From the IMG/VR virus record IMGVR_UViG_3300035181_001449, positions 1 through 21,771 of that record: a stretch of DNA of 21,771 nt, one strand, 5' to 3'. The stretch is from a virus. The notes beneath the pieces were generated by a model. That model searched no databases, was not told the origin of the DNA, and was given only the letters and a program-made list of their open reading frames with translations. Each line of letters opens with the position of its first letter. Positions within the stretch are counted from its first letter, which is position 1. This document shows positions 7,522 through 14,852 of this stretch, piece by piece. A program made the translations under genes and the position numbers.

Positions 7522-8679
7522 TTATAATTTACAAGCACCGTCACAACCGCCTGATTCTTCTACATCTTCATCTATTGAAGCTTGTTCAGTTACATAATCA
7601 TCAGTGTGATCTTTTTCACCCTTGGTGTTTACATAATAGCGAGTTTTTAGCCCAAGCTTGGTGCACAGTAAAAAGTGATTGATCAAAACTTCAAGAGGGA
7701 TCTTCTTTTCAAGGTTTCCGGTTTGAGCGTTTATCTTTTCATAGTGATCTGGATTGTAAGAAAGATTGGCTGAAATCGATTGACAAACAAATTTCTGAAA
7801 TACAGCAGCATTCTTAATGTAGCCGTTCATTTGAGAAGCGTCCATGTCCCAGAGATAAGTGTACTGGTTCTTTAGCTTTCCGACTTCAGGTACAACTTGC
7901 ACAAATGAAACTTTCTTGTTTGATTTCTTGATGATCAAAGAACGAATCGGTTCTATTCCATTCGTAGCGTTAGTGACGAAACTAGAGCTTTCAGCAGGCA
8001 TCAATGCTAACAGAGTTGAGTTATAAACTCCATATTGCTTAACTATATCTCTCAATGAATTCCAATCACAGTGAAGTGCTTCATTAGTAATGCTATCAAC
8101 TTCTTTGTTATAAGAATCAATTAAGAGTCCACCTGTAAGATAGATCGTATCTTTGATCCCTTCAATTGATCCTCGTTCTTGTGCCAATTTATTTGAAGCT
8201 TTTAGCGAATAATAATACATCTGTTCTGCAAGACGGTGAGTTATATCATAACTTTCTTGATCGTAATATTTCACTCCGTTCTTTGCTAAAAAATATGCAT
8301 AGTTTATGATCCCGATTCCAAGCGGACGATAAGTCATCGTTGCTCTGCGAGCTTGTGGTGCTTGATAATCTTGATAATCAAGGATCTCATTTGTGAATCG
8401 AACTAACAGTTCCATTCTCTTTTCCATATCTTTTGGATCATTCAAGTCAAGGTTACCAGCATTAATTGCAGCAAGAGTACAAAGCTGTACAAGTCCTTCA
8501 AAATCAACGGTTCCGTGGCTATCATCAATAGTTCTCACAGAGTTTAAGATAGGTTCAGTAGGTAACGCAATCTCTACACAATTATGAACTAACACTTCAT
8601 TAGCATAAAAATTATGAACTTTATCAACAGTAATATCATAGACTGGTGATTTAATGTTTATCTTTTCAACTTTTATCAT
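7522..8679 (-). CDS. nrdA: C-intein fused to the C-terminal half of NrdA
   Basis: 385 residues: a 33-aa C-intein, then 352 aa of class Ia RNR alpha subunit. The C-intein ends VLVHN and is followed directly by CVEIALPTEP, where the Cys (residue 34) equals E. coli Cys439, the thiyl-radical residue, and Glu36 equals Glu441. Cys67 (LVQLCTLAA) equals Cys462, Tyr348-Tyr349 match the radical-transfer pair, and the tail GGCDGACKL carries the C-terminal redox cysteines (three residues between them instead of four as in E. coli). After trans-splicing with the product of 8774-10414, a full 786-aa alpha subunit would form. The ATG is the first possible start after a stop; AGG lies 11 bases upstream, a weak site. 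Confidence 0.95.
   Translation of the reverse strand: MIKVEKINIKSPVYDITVDKVHNFYANEVLVHNCVEIALPTEPILNSVRTIDDSHGTVDFEGLVQLCTLAAINAGNLDLNDPKDMEKRMELLVRFTNEILDYQDYQAPQARRATMTYRPLGIGIINYAYFLAKNGVKYYDQESYDITHRLAEQMYYYSLKASNKLAQERGSIEGIKDTIYLTGGLLIDSYNKEVDSITNEALHCDWNSLRDIVKQYGVYNSTLLALMPAESSSFVTNATNGIEPIRSLIIKKSNKKVSFVQVVPEVGKLKNQYTYLWDMDASQMNGYIKNAAVFQKFVCQSISANLSYNPDHYEKINAQTGNLEKKIPLEVLINHFLLCTKLGLKTRYYVNTKGEKDHTDDYVTEQASIDEDVEESGGCDGACKL
8581..8679 (-). other. Split intein, C-terminal part
   Basis: 33 residues with intein blocks F and G: VYDITVDKVHNFYANEVLVHN followed by Cys+1. The penultimate His and terminal Asn needed for Asn cyclisation are present. Its size equals known natural C-inteins (about 30-40 aa). 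Confidence 0.93.
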
Positions 8680-8773
8680 ATTGTTTTCTACCTAATTTCT
8701 ATTCTTCTGTTATTGTTGATTCATTTAATTGCTTAGATTGTTTAAGAGTGTCAATAATTCATATCTCCCCCAT
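8680..8773 (-). other. Spacer between the two nrdA genes
   Basis: 94 bases separate the stop of the N-half from the start of the C-half. No endonuclease gene is present. It contains GGGGAG close to two short aborted starts, and one frame reads IIDTLKQSKQLNESTITEE before TAG (8758-8699), which looks protein-like but lacks an intact start. It may be the leftover of a deleted insert. Confidence 0.5.
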
Positions 8774-10414
8774 CTATGATTGGAGATATTTATACTCACT
8801 TATATCAAGTTCATCAGTTTCTAGTAGATCTTGAGCTTCAACATATCCTCTTTTTGTGTATATTAAATGATCAGGGGTACATGTTATTGTTATACCAAAT
8901 TGATCATCTATCACCTTAATAATTTCTGCTGATGATGAGGTTTGAGCAAAATTTGTAATTAGATTCCATTCTTGTAAATTTGTGTCTATATTTTTAGATA
9001 AAACATAGAGACCATCAAGTGTGTATCCCTCAAGGTCTTTAATATTAATTGTCATTGGATTTAACCCAATAGAACTATAACTAACACATATTTGAGTGTC
9101 ACCTGTTACACACAAATTACTCATGTAGATCGGAAGATTGAAGGGAGTGTGAGAGTTTACATTATCAGCTAAGAAAGCATAAAGTCTACCAGTCTCTTGA
9201 GATTCTTTCAAGAAAGTAGTTAGCAGCTCACGACCTGAGATTGTCTTCTTATGCTTAATATTAGGATCTTTTTCATATTTCTCATAAAGACGTTCAAACT
9301 CACTACGGTCTTTACCAAAGAAAGCTTCATATAGATCAGGAACTTCATTCGGTGAAAATAAAGTAACATCTTGTTTCTTAACACAACGTCGAATTAGATA
9401 AGAATCCCATTGAATTGCATAATCAAGACGACGAACACGAGTTTCATGAGTACCCTTATTGTTCTTAAGAACCATCACATCTTCGATCTCATGGTGCCAT
9501 ACTGGAAAATATATGGTTGCCGAAGCGTCTCTAATTCCACCTTGTGAACATGACTTGATCGCGCTCTCAAATTTACGAAAATAGGGTACTACCCCTGTGT
9601 GAACTACTTCACCCTTCCCTACTTTTGATCCCTGTGCTCGAATTCTACCACCATTTATCCCAAGTCCAGCACGTTTTGAAGAGTATTTGGTCATAAGTTT
9701 TGTAGCGTCTGTAATTGACTCTAAAGAATCATCTACGTCAATTAATACACAAGACGAAAATTGTTTTGTAGCAGAACGAAGACCACCTAAAACAGGTGTA
9801 GGAAGTGACACTTGAAACTTAGACACAGCATCATACATGTCACGTACGTACTGTAAGCGAGTGCTATTTGGATATTTATGAAAGCCTGTAGCACACATCA
9901 CCATAAATGCAATTTGTGGAGTCTCAAAGAACTGCTTAGTTCCGCGATCTTGAATCAAGTACTTATCCTTGATCTGCTTGATAGCAGCAGCTGTTAGCTT
10001 AAAATCACGATCATGTTTAAGATAAGATCCTAACTTTACCCACTCGGCTTCAGAATACCACTCCAATAGTGCAGCATCGTACAAACCTTGAGCTACATTT
10101 TCTTTAACTATGTCATATAAACGTCGAGGTTCATAGCTCCCAAACACTTTTTTACGTAAATCAAATATCATCATCCTTGCTGCAGCATACTGATAATTTG
10201 GAGATTCTTCTGAAATTAAATCTTCAGCAGCAGAAGTAGTAATATCATGGATTTCACCTGTAGTGATCCCATCATAGAATTGAATGTGTGATTTCATTTC
10301 AATATCACTTACCGAAACTCCAGCTAAATCTTCGCAAGCCCATTCTAAAACTCGGTGCATCTTTTCAACATCAAGAGATTCTTTAGTGCCATCCCGTTTA
10401 ATTACATTGATCAT
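8774..10414 (-). CDS. nrdA: N-terminal half of NrdA fused to N-intein
   Basis: 546 residues: 434 aa of class Ia ribonucleotide reductase alpha, then a 112-aa N-intein. Residues 1-90 form the ATP-cone allosteric domain (VIKRDGTKE...; AARMMIFDLRKKVFG). Cys222 in KQFSSCVLI equals E. coli Cys225. The extein stops at YMSNL, where Asn433 equals Asn437 of E. coli; the catalytic Cys is supplied by the other gene. The half-protein cannot be active alone. The ATG at 10414 has only a weak site (TATGAGTATAA); tandem direct repeats lie about 80-115 bases upstream. TATAAATA occurs at 8787-8794 near the end of the gene and could drive the C-half separately. Confidence 0.95.
   Translation of the reverse strand: MINVIKRDGTKESLDVEKMHRVLEWACEDLAGVSVSDIEMKSHIQFYDGITTGEIHDITTSAAEDLISEESPNYQYAAARMMIFDLRKKVFGSYEPRRLYDIVKENVAQGLYDAALLEWYSEAEWVKLGSYLKHDRDFKLTAAAIKQIKDKYLIQDRGTKQFFETPQIAFMVMCATGFHKYPNSTRLQYVRDMYDAVSKFQVSLPTPVLGGLRSATKQFSSCVLIDVDDSLESITDATKLMTKYSSKRAGLGINGGRIRAQGSKVGKGEVVHTGVVPYFRKFESAIKSCSQGGIRDASATIYFPVWHHEIEDVMVLKNNKGTHETRVRRLDYAIQWDSYLIRRCVKKQDVTLFSPNEVPDLYEAFFGKDRSEFERLYEKYEKDPNIKHKKTISGRELLTTFLKESQETGRLYAFLADNVNSHTPFNLPIYMSNLCVTGDTQICVSYSSIGLNPMTINIKDLEGYTLDGLYVLSKNIDTNLQEWNLITNFAQTSSSAEIIKVIDDQFGITITCTPDHLIYTKRGYVEAQDLLETDELDISEYKYLQS
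8777..9112 (-). other. Split intein, N-terminal part
   Basis: 112 residues starting CVTGDTQI (block A, Cys1 nucleophile) with block B at TCTPDHLIYTKRGYVEAQDL (Thr and His of the TxxH motif). It stops at a TAG with no endonuclease domain. The length matches known N-parts of natural split inteins such as gp41-1 and NrdJ-1 (roughly 90-110 aa). Confidence 0.93.
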
Positions 10415-10489
10415 TTTATACTCATAAGTCTTGTGTTTACAGCACAGAAAATCAAAGAACTATTAAGCTTCTTGTACTGTTCAATTTAC

Positions 10490-10530
10490 TATTTTAGGTA
10501 TTGTAATACTTATTTAGATATTGTAATATT
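10490..10530 (+). repeat. Two tandem imperfect direct repeats upstream of nrdA
   Basis: TATTTTAGGTATTGTAATAC(T) at 10490-10510 is followed at once by TATTTAGATATTGTAATATT at 10511-10530. The units differ by a few bases and repeat every 21 bases, two helical turns. They lie between the membrane-protein gene stop and nrdA, about 80 bases before the nrdA ATG, a suitable place for a regulator binding twice on one face of the DNA. Confidence 0.6.
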
Positions 10531-10532
10531 TT

Positions 10533-10712
10533 CTAAACCCAGATAAATCCGCCTACAATGAAAAGTGTAACTGAAATCAATAATAGAGAAACAACAATTT
10601 CAGTTTCTATATCGCGCGCAATAGAAGCTGCTAATCCTAACACCCCGATCATTAATCCTGAAACAGAACAGAACAGAGAAAATAACATCTTAAGTGCAAT
10701 TATAATTGTCAT
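10533..10712 (-). CDS. Small membrane protein, 59 aa
   Basis: A 59-residue ORF with two hydrophobic stretches, about residues 2-31 (including SLFCSVSGLMIGVLGLAAS) and 38-58 (EIVVSLLLISVTLFIVGG), joined by the charged loop ARDIETE. This is a two-helix membrane hairpin. AGGG lies eight bases before the ATG, inside the stop region of the methyltransferase gene 10 bases upstream, so the two are co-transcribed. Small two-helix phage proteins include holins, antiholins and exclusion proteins, but there is no lysis gene next to it. Function unknown. Confidence 0.7.
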   Translation of the reverse strand: MTIIIALKMLFSLFCSVSGLMIGVLGLAASIARDIETEIVVSLLLISVTLFIVGGFIWV

Positions 10713-10722
10713 TTTATTATCC

Positions 10723-11925
10723 CTAAAATTCTAACAATGAGCTCTCTTGACAGTCAATTCTTTGTGCAAGATTACTTTGCATCAAGAACGTTGAGTTACT
10801 TAGCTTGCTCTCTCCCTTGATAAACTTAATAACTTCTCGAACCATGTCACTACCTGTACTCACAGGCACATTCTGACAAACATGATTTTCACATCCACTA
10901 GTAAGCTCAAAATCATTTGGTAAACCCATCAAGTGCATGGCTTCTCGAGTAGTGATCACCCGATCTTCAGTCGGGTGAATTGCTAAGAAGGTCCTAGCAA
11001 TCAAAGTAGAAAATTCAGCTGAACCCCTATAGATCGGAAAGCTACTGTCCCAAAATCTACCACCTGTTAATGTCTTCTCAATGATCCTCCCGGCTTCTTT
11101 GGCTTGACGATGATATCCATTTGTGAGTAACCAATCTCTGGCTTCAGCTAATTGATCAGTTGCCAACAAATAAGATGTCATGGTAGTACCTCGAGTATCT
11201 GTGTCATCAAGAAACTTTCTTATCATGTCAATTCCAGTACCTTGATACTTTGTCTGCAAGAAAATTACAAAGGGATCAGCTGCTAAGTGTTCTCGCGCAT
11301 TGTCAAGATCTTCTTGGGTATGATGTTTAACTCCTACAGGAACTTCACTTAGATAATCAGATAAGTTCTTCAGAGGCTTACGGTAATAATCAAAGATCGG
11401 TGCTGTAGAATCTCGCCAAAAGAAATAGAACGATCTTTTACGGTTTTGTGGAATTCCATGAAACATGGTATTAGTATGATAAAGTGAGAATGAATAGCCG
11501 TTCTTCTCAGCTGTAGCTCGTAATTGCTCACGAACATGCTTACCTGAATTTGTGTAGAGAGCTGACGCATTTTCACCCCAAAACACCTTAGGACGAACTT
11601 CTTCAGTTACTAAACGAGCAGTTTCAAGCATCCAATAGTTCATTTGATCACGGTGATCTTGTGATCCATTACTTAATTGTGAAAGACCTGCACAAGGGCA
11701 AAGAGCTTGAACAAAGTCAGTGTCTTGATGTAGCTTAGGGTCAAACCCACCGTAATTTTCAGTGTCTAATAGATAGTGTGGAGTTTCTGGAAAATAACTT
11801 TTAACGTTCTGTTCATTTTCAGTAAATGGAGTGTATGAGATCAAGAAAGCAGGATCTACACCTGTGACCTTCTTTGCAGCTACAGATAATCCGCCGATCA
11901 GTGGAACAGCGCAGCCATGTTTCAA
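10723..11925 (-). CDS. C5-cytosine DNA methyltransferase-like protein with LLEF tail
   Basis: 400 residues with the ordered motifs of C5-cytosine methyltransferases: motif I IGGLSVAAKKVTG (10-22), motif IV LCPCAGLS (75-82) with the catalytic Pro77-Cys78, motif VI GENA (117-120) and motif VIII IPQNRKR (158-164). Near the C terminus CQNVPVSTGSDM fits motif X. It should attack C6 of cytosine and transfer a methyl, or act as a variant that installs another group. Start is TTG at 11925 with AAGGAA seven bases upstream; no in-frame ATG fits. The segment between motifs VIII and X is long and probably holds the target-recognition region. The last residues, QESSLLEF, match three neighbours. No endonuclease partner is visible, so self-protection or hypermodification is likelier than restriction. 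Confidence 0.85.
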   Translation of the reverse strand: MKHGCAVPLIGGLSVAAKKVTGVDPAFLISYTPFTENEQNVKSYFPETPHYLLDTENYGGFDPKLHQDTDFVQALCPCAGLSQLSNGSQDHRDQMNYWMLETARLVTEEVRPKVFWGENASALYTNSGKHVREQLRATAEKNGYSFSLYHTNTMFHGIPQNRKRSFYFFWRDSTAPIFDYYRKPLKNLSDYLSEVPVGVKHHTQEDLDNAREHLAADPFVIFLQTKYQGTGIDMIRKFLDDTDTRGTTMTSYLLATDQLAEARDWLLTNGYHRQAKEAGRIIEKTLTGGRFWDSSFPIYRGSAEFSTLIARTFLAIHPTEDRVITTREAMHLMGLPNDFELTSGCENHVCQNVPVSTGSDMVREVIKFIKGESKLSNSTFLMQSNLAQRIDCQESSLLEF

Positions 11926-12003
11926 TTTAATTTCCTTTAAGATCTTGTTATGCTAATATTTATGCAAGGTAGCGTTGTTACACGTGAATCTCTGCTTTCT
12001 TTG

Positions 12004-12150
12004 CTAATAAGATCTCACTCTTAGTCTGTTTACCCCACCACCATAAGTATAGAGAACGTTATTTGGTGACATCAAAAGACATGTCTCACCCGTATATTCT
12101 TTACCTTCCTCACGATCAATGTGAAGGTTTAAATTATCAAGGGTACACAT
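12004..12150 (-). CDS. Hypothetical 48-aa protein (uncertain)
   Basis: The ATG overlaps the end of the HAD gene by 14 bases and gives 48 residues (MCTLDNLNLHIDREEGKEYT ... ending NRLRVRSY). Composition is protein-like to about residue 39 (NNVLYTYGGG). The next frame over then becomes the better coding frame: it reads RSLYLWWWGKQTKSEILL and on to AEIHV before TAA at about 11975. The switch, at a G-rich run, suggests a frameshift or simply two short spurious frames. No strong ribosome-binding site precedes the ATG. It fills most of the gap between the HAD and methyltransferase genes. Confidence 0.35.
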   Translation of the reverse strand: MCTLDNLNLHIDREEGKEYTGETCLLMSPNNVLYTYGGGVNRLRVRSY

Positions 12151-12526
12151 GTCTCATGTTTTCTTTATTTGTTAAATTATGCACTAAAAGCACTACATGA
12201 ACGTCAGGGCACTCTCTACGAATCACTTCAGCTTGTACCTCATCATCTTCAAAATGAACAAGCACCTTAGTCCCATTAGAAAACAGCCATTTGATGATCT
12301 TTGCTTTATGTTTACCTGACGTCTCTCTAGATTTCTGATCATATGTCAAACTATTATAAAACACAGAATTTTTGATTCCACGATCAGCTAGCATTGCAGA
12401 AGTTTCAAGTTCTTCTTCAAAGCTTCTACCTGTGATGATAATATCTGTCGGACCTGGGTAAATACCACCAACATCCTTATTGATGAAAATTACTCCATCT
12501 ATATCATACGTATTACAAGTTTTCAT
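12137..12526 (-). CDS. HAD-superfamily phosphatase-like protein
   Basis: 129 residues with the HAD order of motifs: YDIDGVIF with Asp8 (nucleophile) and Asp10, TGR at 32-34 as motif II, a basic cluster GKHKAK at 71-76 for motif III, and FEDDE at 92-96 as motif IV. There is no room for a large cap, so it is a minimal type, likely acting on a small phosphate ester or a nucleic acid end. GAGGG overlaps the glycosyltransferase stop nine bases before the ATG, so translation is coupled. Next to a glycosyltransferase and with an inositol-phosphate synthase elsewhere in the window, removal of phosphate from a sugar or inositol phosphate is a plausible role; polynucleotide 3'-phosphatase is another. 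Confidence 0.75.
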   Translation of the reverse strand: MKTCNTYDIDGVIFINKDVGGIYPGPTDIIITGRSFEEELETSAMLADRGIKNSVFYNSLTYDQKSRETSGKHKAKIIKWLFSNGTKVLVHFEDDEVQAEVIRRECPDVHVVLLVHNLTNKENMRHVYP

Positions 12527-12535
12527 GCTATTCCC

Positions 12536-13741
12536 TCAAAATTCTAGCAAATTATTGGAAGTTTTTGTTCTAGCTGAAGCTAAAAGCACATCTAATCTAG
12601 CTCTATCTTGCTGTGCTAACAGACGATTTTTAATATACTCACCCTGTACAGAAATAACTTGCTCTCTAAAACTAAGATCTTGTAATTTCTTGTAAAGTGC
12701 TTCAAGTTCAGCTAAATTAGAAAAATAAAACTCAGGGTGATCTGGAAAGATCATTCTTGTTTGATCTGTCTCAGTATATACTAACACAGGTAGCCTAGCA
12801 ATGAAACAATCATATACTGTCTTGTTTACATAAGCACAAGATTTAGTACCTTTGCCGATAAAGACATATCCAAGATAGTTTGATAGGTGTTGAAAGTACT
12901 CAATCGTATCACCTACGATCCCTTCATTCACACACTGAACTCCCGGTAACGTAAACTCAGTATTAGTTTGAATCGTAAACTTCACTGACGTGCTTTGAAC
13001 GTCTTTAAGAAGATCTTGAAACACTTTCTTACGTCCAGAATTTCGATGTTCTATAAACCCGATCCAATACAAAGAATCTTTTATACTTGAGGCTGGAATA
13101 AAATCTTTAACTTGATAAAACTTCTCAAGCACTTGAAAGAACAGATCATCACCCAAGTATAATGCTTGTTCACAGATCTTATCTGTGAACAGTGGCATCG
13201 GTTTACGTACTAAATACGTATCCTTTACCCAGTCAAACTGATCACGTTCACCGTTCACTAATAAGTAAAAACTATTGTAATTGATCTGTGGAGTCTGTTC
13301 AAGATCAGTGATCAGTTCAGAATTTCTAGTGGAAAAAGCAAGATCAGTCTTAGCTCTGCTGAGCACCATCTCTTGATAGTCAAAGATCTCATTCTCAGAA
13401 TCACCTGAACGATACAAGATCGGAGTACCTTTATTTGAATAGTATGACACAAACTTGTAATAATTTACAAATGTTCTTGACACCATCCCACCAAAAAAGT
13501 TTGACATGTTGGTAGAGTTCCACGCGATGATCGCATCATAATCATCTAAAGTCTGATCTGACTCGATTGAATACTTGAAATCAAGATCATACCTCTTGAA
13601 TAACGATTCAGCTCTACTCATACACTTGATCACGATAACCTGACTGGGTTTGATCATGTTTACAAGCTCATTCAAGAAGAGCAATTCACTGTTGATCTTT
13701 TTCACTGTAGGATCAAAGTGAATTAAGATACCAAGCTTCAT
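12536..13741 (-). CDS. Glycosyltransferase-like protein (T4 AGT-like) with LLEF tail
   Basis: 401 residues, almost the length of T4 DNA alpha-glucosyltransferase (400). The N terminus (MKLGILIHFDPTVKK) and later alternation look like the two Rossmann domains of a GT-B enzyme. In the second half, LYWIGFIEHRNSGRKKVFQDLL aligns in my memory with T4 AGT's RWIGRTTTWKGFYQMF, and KTVYDCFIARLPVLVYTETD with its LELGACGTIPVFWKST; both end with an acidic-helical tail. It probably transfers a sugar onto modified bases in phage DNA. CGGAG lies six bases before the ATG. The last residues, KTSNNLLEF, form a flexible tail matching three neighbours. Family assignment is by eye; a sugar transferase acting on other targets is possible. 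Confidence 0.65.
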   Translation of the reverse strand: MKLGILIHFDPTVKKINSELLFLNELVNMIKPSQVIVIKCMSRAESLFKRYDLDFKYSIESDQTLDDYDAIIAWNSTNMSNFFGGMVSRTFVNYYKFVSYYSNKGTPILYRSGDSENEIFDYQEMVLSRAKTDLAFSTRNSELITDLEQTPQINYNSFYLLVNGERDQFDWVKDTYLVRKPMPLFTDKICEQALYLGDDLFFQVLEKFYQVKDFIPASSIKDSLYWIGFIEHRNSGRKKVFQDLLKDVQSTSVKFTIQTNTEFTLPGVQCVNEGIVGDTIEYFQHLSNYLGYVFIGKGTKSCAYVNKTVYDCFIARLPVLVYTETDQTRMIFPDHPEFYFSNLAELEALYKKLQDLSFREQVISVQGEYIKNRLLAQQDRARLDVLLASARTKTSNNLLEF

Positions 13742-13777
13742 GTTTACTCCGAAAAATCTTTTAAGAAAAACTTAACA

Positions 13778-14047
13778 TCATTTTTTAGTTAGTTCATCAT
13801 ACTTTAAGATGATTTGTTTAAGCTGACTTACTTGTTCTTTACTCATACTGGTAACGTCCCAGTGACCATACTTACACTTGTAACCAAAAACGTATTTGAC
13901 TGCAACCCAGATTCTCTGAAAAATTGAACGATATTGGCAGAGAAAGGTGCTAAGATAGATAGTCTGTTCATCAGCATCGATCGTAAACCGCAGAGTGTGC
14001 TCGTCACTTCCACAGTCACACTCAATAAAATAGCTACCGTCTAGCAA
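13778..14047 (-). CDS. Conserved small phage protein, 89 aa
   Basis: 89 residues (first codon TTG). CDCGSDEHTLRF at about 10-21, then the pattern YLSTFLCQYRSIFQRIWVAV and KYVFGYKCKYGHWD, resembles a short protein found in many phages and prophages with a CxC, a beta strand, and an RI..A.KYVFGY..KYG signature. Its function is unknown to me. The TTG start is preceded by GAGGAG at seven bases, an excellent ribosome-binding site, and overlaps the end of the upstream 68-aa gene by 14 bases. It ends 36 bases before the glycosyltransferase start. Confidence 0.75.
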   Translation of the reverse strand: MLDGSYFIECDCGSDEHTLRFTIDADEQTIYLSTFLCQYRSIFQRIWVAVKYVFGYKCKYGHWDVTSMSKEQVSQLKQIILKYDELTKK

Positions 14048-14240
14048 GTTGAATCTCCTCTAACATATCATCAATGCGATGTGCTCTATCTCTTGTCTTG
14101 ACTAGTTTATTCATGTTTGGATAAAATCGTGCAAAATTCAATTTTTGATTAAACTCGTCACGTTTCAACCAAATGACAAACCAGATCCAATCGCTCAAAC
14201 CGACGTGTTTAATCTCATGATACCACTTAACGAGTAGCAT
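14034..14240 (-). CDS. Hypothetical 68-aa protein
   Basis: I start this gene at ATG 14240 (MLLVKWYHEIKHVGLSDWIW), which overlaps the DksA-like stop by 14 bases and has GGAT nearby, in preference to a longer form that would run deep into the upstream gene. The protein is basic and aromatic (KWYHEIKH, DWIWFVIWLKRDEF), ending in a helical charged tail, MLEEIQLARR. Its last codons carry the ribosome-binding site of the next gene. Overlaps on both sides support it being real. No family recognised. Confidence 0.6.
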   Translation of the reverse strand: MLLVKWYHEIKHVGLSDWIWFVIWLKRDEFNQKLNFARFYPNMNKLVKTRDRAHRIDDMLEEIQLARR

Positions 14241-14451
14241 GTCTATCCAGATATTCTGCGCAGTCGATACACAATGTAGCGCTAGGTATCGCTTTTTTAC
14301 GAGCTTCACCGATCGGTTCACCACACTCTAAGCAAACTGAAGTTAGTGAAACTTTCTGTGTGATTTCTCGGATCTGATCTAAACGCTTATCAACTGCAGC
14401 CTGTTGGATCATGAACGGTTCATCATCTTCTGTTACTTGTACTTCATTCAT
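14227..14451 (-). CDS. TraR/DksA-like zinc finger protein
   Basis: 74 residues, the size of short phage TraR/Orf82-type proteins. The C-terminal part has a C4 zinc finger: CLECGEPI (Cys40 and Cys43) and CIDC (about 61-64), with the family's EARKKAIPSATLC between them. The N terminus is a helix (QQAAVDKRLDQIREITQ) that would enter the RNA polymerase secondary channel. Such proteins mimic DksA-ppGpp and redirect host transcription. The classic DxxDxA tip is not obvious here. GAGG lies eight bases before the ATG. A double-hairpin region upstream (14467-14530) may regulate it. Confidence 0.85.
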   Translation of the reverse strand: MNEVQVTEDDEPFMIQQAAVDKRLDQIREITQKVSLTSVCLECGEPIGEARKKAIPSATLCIDCAEYLDRHATR

Positions 14452-14466
14452 GTCAAAATCCTCTTA

Positions 14467-14530
14467 TTAACATGTTTGAATCTTGACTAAAGACCCAAAC
14501 ATGTTAACCCTAAAAATTTTTAGGGTTAAC
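14467..14530 (-). promoter_or_regulatory. Two overlapping, mutually exclusive hairpins
   Basis: A perfect 28-base palindrome occupies 14503-14530 (half-site GTTAACCCTAAAAA). A second inverted repeat pairs TTAACATGTTTG (14467-14478) with 14496-14507. The two share bases 14503-14507, so only one can form at a time. On the plus strand the palindrome is followed by TGTTTTTTT, a terminator tail. On the minus strand the element lies between the 104-aa gene and the DksA-like gene, a suitable position for attenuation or RNA processing. Confidence 0.6.
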
Positions 14531-14537
14531 TGTTTTT

Positions 14538-14852
14538 TTACCAGGTATGAAGATTTGATCCCACTTTAACAACTTCACGCTTACCTTCAATGATCATAAA
14601 ATCAGCAGACATGTTTGCTTTAGCTTGAGCTCTCTTAATCATGGCGCGAACATCACTTTCCCAAGCACCTTTTACAGGACCGTACTCTACTTCAGCACAG
14701 ATCACTGCATGTTTATCCTTACCAGAGATAGTAGATTTCTTAACCTTAAGCTTTGGGCTTACTTTACTCATAATATTGTCAATCACTGACTTTTCAACAT
14801 TACCCATTACAACTTTACACTTGTACTTTGCTACGTCTTTTTCTTTAAACAT
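14538..14852 (-). CDS. Hypothetical 104-aa basic protein
   Basis: 104 residues, Lys-rich (MFKEKDVAKYKCKVVMGNVEK; SPKLKVKKSTISGKDKH), with a mixed alpha/beta pattern and ending VKVGSNLHTW. There are no metal or nucleotide motifs. AGGAG sits seven bases before the ATG. It is the first gene after a long structured leader (14853-15058) driven by a good promoter, which suggests abundant or controlled expression. The basic charge would suit nucleic-acid binding, but that is inference. No family recognised. Confidence 0.7.
   Translation of the reverse strand: MFKEKDVAKYKCKVVMGNVEKSVIDNIMSKVSPKLKVKKSTISGKDKHAVICAEVEYGPVKGAWESDVRAMIKRAQAKANMSADFMIIEGKREVVKVGSNLHTW

Noticed and set aside
8787-8794. 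TATAAATA as a firm late promoter for the C-half of nrdA
   Set aside because: It lies within coding sequence, and several such octamers are expected by chance in DNA of this base composition; kept only as a possibility.
9112-9180. Apparent loss of the catalytic cysteine in NrdA (ADNVNSHTPF where E. coli has VDHCNTHSPF)
   Set aside because: That E. coli cysteine is not the radical residue. Counting back from Cys462 places Cys439 in SNLC, which is present as residue 34 of the C-half.
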